The notes under the pieces were generated by a model that saw only the letters and a program-made list of their open reading frames with translations, made no database searches and was not told where the DNA came from. A DNA stretch of 64,000 nt. Source: Oceanospirillum sp047518265. GTDB taxonomy: Bacteria > Pseudomonadota > Gammaproteobacteria > Pseudomonadales > Halomonadaceae. The position numbers and the translations under genes were made by a program. The DNA lies in NCBI GenBank assembly GCA_047518265.1, contig JAKZRG010000069.1, positions 14,712 through 78,711 of the forward strand. The letters are read 5' to 3'. Below, in pieces: positions 59,475-64,000 of this stretch. Each line of letters begins with the position of its first letter. Positions within the stretch are counted from its first letter, which is position 1.

Positions 59475-61499
59475 ATGAGAATAAAGAGTATAAAGGTTGA
59501 AAATTTTCGACTGCTTCAAGATAGCGCTTTGGATATGACTGATGGCCTAACTCTGGTTGTAGGAAAAAATAATACGGGTAAAACATCATTTGTAGTCTTG
59601 CTAGAGAAGTTTCTATCCAAGCCAAACCCTTCATTTAGTTTTAGTGATTTGCCAGTTGCTAGCAGGGGTAAGCTTTACGGAATTTCTGAAGAAACGGATG
59701 TAGATGAGTTGAGCATAAGACTATGTATCTCTGTGGAATATACAGACGAAGACAATCTAAAGAATATTTCTGATTTCATGCTGGATTTAGACCCAGAAAA
59801 ATCAATCATCAACATAATGTTCGAAGCTCGTATAGATCGTGATGGCTTGCTGAGTCGGATTCCAGAAAAAAAAGATGGCGTTGAAGAAGATAAGTATCTT
59901 GCTGAAAAAAGAAGCTTTATCGAAAGAAATGTCAGTAAGTTTATAAAAACAACAATATATGCCTATGATGACTCTGGCTATGAGGGTGAAAGGCCGTATT
60001 ACCTTGAGAAAAGGGATGAATTAGAGGAAAAAGAGTTCAAAGTTGTTTCAAATTTCATTAATTTTCAGGTAATACACGCTAGACGAAACGTTGCCAGCTC
60101 AGACGAAGCTGGTAAAAGCCCGTTATCCGGGGTTACGACCCAGTTTTTCAAGAAATTGAATGAAACAGATGATGAGCGTTTAGAGCATGTTAGATCCGCA
60201 CTGATTGATATAGATGAAAGTTTAGAGACGCAGTACTCTGAGGTTTTCAGTGGCTTTCTGTCAAGCGCAGCAAACTTTCTTGATCTAGATGGTTTAAAAG
60301 TGATTTCAGATATTGAGGCTAGCTCGCTTATAGGCTCTTCTTCAAAGGTTATTTATGGAACATCAGAGGATCATCTTCCTGAAAACCTCAATGGTCTTGG
60401 CTATTTAAATATTCTCTATCTATTGCTTAAAATTGAGATGGTGAAGCAGGAATTTGAAGCTTCCTCTGCGGATATTAATTTATTGTTTATTGAAGAGCCT
60501 GAGGCACATACTCATCCTCAAATGCAATCGGTTTTTTCGAAAAAGATTCGAGAGGTGGTAAACGATATACAAGGTTTGCAAGCTGTAATTACTACCCATT
60601 CTTCTTATATAGTTGCTAATTCAGATTTCGAAAATATCCGATACCTTTTTAAGGGTGAAGACCTGAATGTTAAGTTTAAGAACTTCCATACCGAACTTGC
60701 CACTAGATATAAATCAGAGCAAGGCGAGGAGGGGGCAAAATTATACCAGTTTTTAGAACAATATCTGAAAATACAAAATGCGGAATTATTCTTTGCAGAT
60801 AAAGCAATTTTTATTGAAGGTACAACGGAGAGAATTCTTCTTCCTTTGTTTATAAGGAAGCACGATGAGAATTGTGGTGACGCTGGAAGTCCAATATCCT
60901 CACAAAATATATCAATAATTGAAGCTGGTGCCAATGCAAAAGCTTTTGCTCCGTTCTTAGATTTTATTGGTGTCAAATCATTAATTATTACCGATTTGGA
61001 TTCAACGAAAAAAGAAATAAAAAAAGATAAATCCGGAAATGATAGAGCTTCATATGTTGCGTGCCCGGTTTCCGAATCTACTCATACCAGCAATGAAACG
61101 TTGAAACACTTCTTTTCTTCTCCTGATATAAGTGACGCAGATTTCCCAGATTGGTTTAGGAAGCTAAAGAGCAAAAATATAGAGAATTCTGAAGGCGGTG
61201 TTAAAGTTGTGTATCAAACGGAAGAACACGGATATCAAGCAAGATCTTTTGAAGACGCATTTTTTAATTCAAATAAATCTGAATTAAAAATGCTAAGTGA
61301 AAATAGTGAACTTCTTGGGCTAAGGAATAAAGCCAATCTAGAAGAAATAGAAACATCGGAAATATTTGAATTAACAGATCGTGTCCTTGATAAAAAGTCG
61401 GACTTTGCCGCCTCAGTTCTTTATTTGGCTTTAATAGGCAAAGCTAATTGGGTTTCACCTGAATACATCAAAGAGGGACTAAGATGGATCAGCCAGTAA
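59475..61499 (+). CDS. Gabija-like GajA: OLD-family ATPase with TOPRIM nuclease domain
   Basis: A 674-aa protein. The N-terminal SMC/ABC-type ATPase has Walker A GKNNTGKT (30-37), a signature-like LNGLGYLN (305-312), Walker B LLFIEEPEAH (336-345) and switch His in VITTHSSYIV. The TOPRIM domain starts AIFIEGTTERILLP (Glu448) with Asp507-x-Asp509 in IITDLDST. This is the class 2 OLD layout, defined by an adjacent UvrD-like helicase. In Gabija the GajA nuclease is held in check by nucleotides and cuts DNA on infection. It overlaps the helicase gene by 16 bases. It is somewhat larger than the Bacillus GajA. Confidence 0.88.
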   Translation: MRIKSIKVENFRLLQDSALDMTDGLTLVVGKNNTGKTSFVVLLEKFLSKPNPSFSFSDLPVASRGKLYGISEETDVDELSIRLCISVEYTDEDNLKNISDFMLDLDPEKSIINIMFEARIDRDGLLSRIPEKKDGVEEDKYLAEKRSFIERNVSKFIKTTIYAYDDSGYEGERPYYLEKRDELEEKEFKVVSNFINFQVIHARRNVASSDEAGKSPLSGVTTQFFKKLNETDDERLEHVRSALIDIDESLETQYSEVFSGFLSSAANFLDLDGLKVISDIEASSLIGSSSKVIYGTSEDHLPENLNGLGYLNILYLLLKIEMVKQEFEASSADINLLFIEEPEAHTHPQMQSVFSKKIREVVNDIQGLQAVITTHSSYIVANSDFENIRYLFKGEDLNVKFKNFHTELATRYKSEQGEEGAKLYQFLEQYLKIQNAELFFADKAIFIEGTTERILLPLFIRKHDENCGDAGSPISSQNISIIEAGANAKAFAPFLDFIGVKSLIITDLDSTKKEIKKDKSGNDRASYVACPVSESTHTSNETLKHFFSSPDISDADFPDWFRKLKSKNIENSEGGVKVVYQTEEHGYQARSFEDAFFNSNKSELKMLSENSELLGLRNKANLEEIETSEIFELTDRVLDKKSDFAASVLYLALIGKANWVSPEYIKEGLRWISQ

Positions 61500-63613
61500 G
61501 TGACCCCTTAGAGAAAATAAAAGAATGTATAGGGAATAAACAATCCTTTGTTTTACAGGGTGGTGCTGGCAGCGGTAAGACAGAGACATTGAAACGAACG
61601 GTTAGCTTTTGTACCGAAAAGTTTCCCAGCAAGAAAATTGCTTGTATTACTCATACCAATAAGGCTGCTGATGAAATAATTGACCGTGTTGGTTCAGGAG
61701 TTGAAGTATCTACTATTCATTCGTTTGTTGGTGGTCTTGTTAAGCCGTACAAGCGTAATCTACTTGAATATCTCCCTGAGCTGTTCTCTCTTCCTTTATT
61801 CGAGGAACTATGTATTGATCATTACGGGGGAGATGATAAGGCTAGAAAAACTGGAGAGCACAAGAGATACAAAGCATTACACGAAACTTTGGCTAGTAGA
61901 CGTTCAATCGTGCTTCAGGAGAATACTGAGAAAGTTACAGGGAAGCGTGAATACGACAAAGACCCTAGTTCGTTTAACGCGGCATTAAACGCTGGAATTG
62001 AAAAGCTAAATGATGCGGTGAGAGAGTCTATCATGCAGCATCATTACAAAAATGTTACTTATAATGACACTCCATTCGATAGTTTTAAAAATGCCACTTT
62101 TGGTCATGACGGCCTAATTAAAATAGCAGCACTATTATTTTCAAACTATTCCAATATCGGAAAAATAGTTCGTGATAAATATGACTGTATATTTATCGAT
62201 GAGTATCAGGATACAGATGAAAAGATAATTGACTCTCTAATTTACTCTACTCCTGATGATGGGCTTACTGTCGGTCTATTCGGCGATAGTGAGCAAGCAA
62301 TTTACGATGATGGTATAGGTTCGGCAACAAGATTTATTGACGATGGGCGCTTAACATTAATTGAAAAGGAAGATAATTATCGATGCTCACCACAAGTAAT
62401 TGACGTCGCCAATAAATTTCGTTCTGATGGCTTGGTTCAAAAAGTCGGTTTAAAGAAAGTTGATGGAAAATTAGAAGAGCCAGAAGAGCGGGAGGGAGAA
62501 GTAACCTTTTACTATTCAATTAAGCCTCCAGCACCAGAAAAGCCTACTTCACCAAAAAAGGGAGATTCTGATGAGGTTAGGAGTGCGTATCTGATTGATA
62601 AGGAAAAATTTGATCTGGAAATAGAGGAATATAAGCTTGATCTATCTCGTAGATTGGAGGAGATAACATCTTTTGCTCAAGCTGATATTGGGGAGCATGT
62701 GTTACTAAAACTGCCAAACAAGTCGGTTGCTCGTGATGCTAATTTTGGTAATTTGTATGACCTTTTTGACGCTAAGTTTCGCGATACAAGAGAGGAAATA
62801 AAAAAACAGCTTGATAGACTGCAATTTGGCCAGCTATCCGAAATACTCCAGCTTTTCGATAGATCTTCTGAAGACATTCGATCATACAACAAGCTAATAG
62901 GATTGTTGAAAAAACAAGGGTTTGTTATCGAAAATAAACAAGATAAAAGAGAGCTATATAGCATGCTCGAAGAGTTTTCAATGTCTGATGAAGCGGCATA
63001 TGCTGTTATGGAACAGGCTATTAATGCAGGGTTAATCTCATTGTCAGATAGTCATAAATCTTATCTTACGCGCCGAGATAGAGAGCTTGAGCATTTTGCT
63101 GAAGACACTAGCTTTAGTGCTTTCAAAAATTTACTAGAACATGGATGTAATACGAAAAAGCAGATGTGTGATTATCTTGCTGCAAATGATGACGTTGACT
63201 TGGCTGCTGAAGTCGTAGAGGAGCGATACGAACAGCTCAAAAAGGATGTTCAAAGCGAAGCATTCTTTGCAGGATTATTTGGAAAAGATATAAAGCTTAA
63301 AGAGGTATTGGCTTTTTTCAAATATGAGAATGACGACAGCAACTTCATGACGATGCATAAAACCAAAGGAACTGGCATCGAAAATGTAGTTGTGGTTTTA
63401 GATGAGTTTAATTGGAACAAGTACGATTTTGGAAGCTGTTTTAGGGCGGAAGACGATAATCCGTCTAGGCAAGCCTTAACTAAAAAACTATTTTATGTAG
63501 CATGCTCTAGGGCTAAGAAAAACTTGCGCTGTGTACGACTTCTCGATGATTTAGGCGAAGTAAAAAATATATCGAACTACTTTGATAGTTGTGTGAGTGT
63601 AAATTTAGATTGA
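61484..63613 (+). CDS. Gabija-like GajB: UvrD/PcrA-type superfamily 1 helicase
   Basis: A 709-aa protein. Helicase motifs in order: Walker A LQGGAGSGKTETL (24-36), CITHTNKAADEI, STIHSF, IFIDEYQDTDEK (Asp239-Glu240), GLFGDSEQAIY, DNYRCSPQVI, FMTMHKTKGTGIENVVVV and LFYVACSRAKKNL. It starts inside the stop region of the OLD gene. GajB in known systems is about 500 aa; here an inserted region (about 330-560, charged and helical) makes it longer. It likely senses DNA ends or unwinding products for the nuclease (inference from Gabija). Confidence 0.88.
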   Translation: MDQPVSDPLEKIKECIGNKQSFVLQGGAGSGKTETLKRTVSFCTEKFPSKKIACITHTNKAADEIIDRVGSGVEVSTIHSFVGGLVKPYKRNLLEYLPELFSLPLFEELCIDHYGGDDKARKTGEHKRYKALHETLASRRSIVLQENTEKVTGKREYDKDPSSFNAALNAGIEKLNDAVRESIMQHHYKNVTYNDTPFDSFKNATFGHDGLIKIAALLFSNYSNIGKIVRDKYDCIFIDEYQDTDEKIIDSLIYSTPDDGLTVGLFGDSEQAIYDDGIGSATRFIDDGRLTLIEKEDNYRCSPQVIDVANKFRSDGLVQKVGLKKVDGKLEEPEEREGEVTFYYSIKPPAPEKPTSPKKGDSDEVRSAYLIDKEKFDLEIEEYKLDLSRRLEEITSFAQADIGEHVLLKLPNKSVARDANFGNLYDLFDAKFRDTREEIKKQLDRLQFGQLSEILQLFDRSSEDIRSYNKLIGLLKKQGFVIENKQDKRELYSMLEEFSMSDEAAYAVMEQAINAGLISLSDSHKSYLTRRDRELEHFAEDTSFSAFKNLLEHGCNTKKQMCDYLAANDDVDLAAEVVEERYEQLKKDVQSEAFFAGLFGKDIKLKEVLAFFKYENDDSNFMTMHKTKGTGIENVVVVLDEFNWNKYDFGSCFRAEDDNPSRQALTKKLFYVACSRAKKNLRCVRLLDDLGEVKNISNYFDSCVSVNLD

Positions 63614-63626
63614 CTCATTGGGTGTC

Positions 63627-63699
63627 GTATAACAAGCATGCTGCACGCGGAAAAATTACTCGCTACGCTCGCAATTTTCCTGTGAGAAAAGTGTTAGGC
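63627..63699 (+). other. attC-like recombination site 3 (candidate)
   Basis: GTATAAC (63627-63633) begins 13 bases after the helicase stop; GTTAGGC (63693-63699) matches the GTTRRRY core and lies 15 bases before the next ATG. The interior has GGAAAAATT and AATTTTCC as complementary arms. Placement and size (73 bp) are as expected for a gene-cassette attC, although the two cores pair at only five of seven positions. Confidence 0.5.
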
Positions 63700-63714
63700 G
63701 ATAAAGGCCGAACC

Positions 63715-63859
63715 ATGGCATTCCGTATACTCATTAAATTATTAGTTATTTGGCTAGGAATATTGCTACTTGCTATAGTAAATGGCGCGCTACGAGAAGC
63801 TGTTTTGGTTCCGAGGTTAGGCCAAACTCCGGGCTTTATTATTAGCGGTGTGTTCCTTT
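63715..63859 (+). pseudogene. small membrane-protein gene interrupted by IS66
   Basis: ATG at 63715. The visible residues are MAFRILIKLLVIWLGILLLA, IVNGALREAVLVPRLGQTPG and FIISGV: a membrane helix followed by NGALREAVLVPRLG, a motif of a small uncharacterised membrane family. The frame runs into the IS66 end at 63860. The rest of the gene would be on the far side of the element, outside the window. Confidence 0.65.
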
Positions 63860-63910
63860 GTAAGCGGTCTTTTCTCCCCACCTACTAATGCCGATCTCCA
63901 TCATTTACCG

Positions 63911-63941
63911 TCATGACTTCTCATTTAAAAGGAAGTCATGA
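63911..63941 (+). promoter_or_regulatory. hairpin covering tnpA start (second IS66)
   Basis: TCATGACTTC (63911-63920) pairs with GAAGTCATGA (63932-63941), the same arrangement as in the first element although the loop differs. Confidence 0.55.
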
Positions 63942-64000
63942 TGTCTAAACGTAATCTCGTCCAACAGCGTCAACATTGGAAAGACATTATCTTCGACTGG
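63938..64000 (+). CDS. tnpA: IS66 TnpA, first 21 codons (runs off window)
   Basis: It begins MMSKRNLVQQRQHWKDIIFD. Three of the first 21 residues differ from the complete copy (Gln for Glu, Lys for Asn, Phe for Leu). Confidence 0.9.
   Translation, partial: MMSKRNLVQQRQHWKDIIFDW

Larger units (their letters stand above)
63860..64000 (+). mobile_element. second IS66-family element, left end only
   Basis: The left end begins GTAAGCGGTCTTTTCTCCCC, one base different from the complete element at 6861 over the first 20. The presumed target duplication GTTCCTTT lies at 63852-63859. Several differences in the first 140 bases show a diverged isoform and not a recent copy. Confidence 0.9.

Noticed and set aside
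63589..63714. Coding extension upstream of the interrupted membrane gene
   Set aside because: It would read through the attC-like site; the ATG at 63715 opens a normal membrane helix and is preferred.
1..64000. tRNA, rRNA, CRISPR arrays, prophage structural genes, integrase
   Set aside because: None could be recognised on either strand; the short tandem repeats at 37999 and 45271 lack spacer structure and are not CRISPR.

Overview
The window looks like the chromosome of a marine-type gammaproteobacterium, perhaps an Oceanospirillales-like lineage. This is inferred from moderate-to-low GC, the Dmp-type phenol pathway under a sigma-54 regulator, many c-di-GMP and chemotaxis genes, REP-like repeats and RAYT transposase remnants. 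There is no rRNA or tRNA to settle the taxonomy.

Layout. 1-6.3 kb: the N-terminal part of a large Pro-rich, DGS-repeat surface-type protein, two AraC regulators facing apart, a duplicated SnoaL-like lipoprotein and orphan small genes. 6.6-9.5 kb: a decayed HxlR/quinone-oxidoreductase locus split by a complete IS66 element with an 8-bp target duplication. 9.6-13.8 kb: two small orphan genes between palindromic repeats, then a LuxR-controlled carboxymuconolactone decarboxylase-thioredoxin operon whose trxB is destroyed and fused to a TRAP dctP remnant. 14.2-22.1 kb: a P-loop kinase, a haem redox pair (ethylbenzene-dehydrogenase-like protein plus ferric-reductase-like flavoprotein carrying CxxCH), a membrane LuxR regulator, a diguanylate cyclase with a duplicated sensor, and panE.

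22.1-37.8 kb is the metabolic core. A DmpR/MopR-type activator is divergent from dmpKLMNOPQ-B-C-E-F-G-H, an outer-membrane channel gene and dmpI. It has a recognisable upstream activator region and -24/-12 promoter. Together the genes take phenol through catechol, meta cleavage and the 4-oxalocrotonate branch to pyruvate and acetyl-CoA. The hydrolase gene dmpD is absent.

37.8-44.5 kb is a graveyard of accessory DNA: REP repeats, an internally deleted reverse transcriptase, a broken trypsin-like gene next to an intact relative with the same 5' leader, RAYT transposase remnants, a RelE/DinJ-type toxin-antitoxin pair and an IS256 fragment. 44.5-58 kb returns to ordinary chromosomal genes: an outer-membrane barrel, two GGDEF proteins (one with haemerythrin), TctC/Bug, LysE, MCP, pirin/LysR, a two-component system and a Sel1 protein.

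58.4-64 kb is the most interesting part. A HEPN-type gene and a Gabija-like pair (OLD-family ATPase/TOPRIM nuclease plus UvrD-like helicase, overlapping by 16 bp) are each bounded by sequences that resemble integron attC sites. A further gene start follows, broken by a second, diverged IS66 copy that runs off the window.
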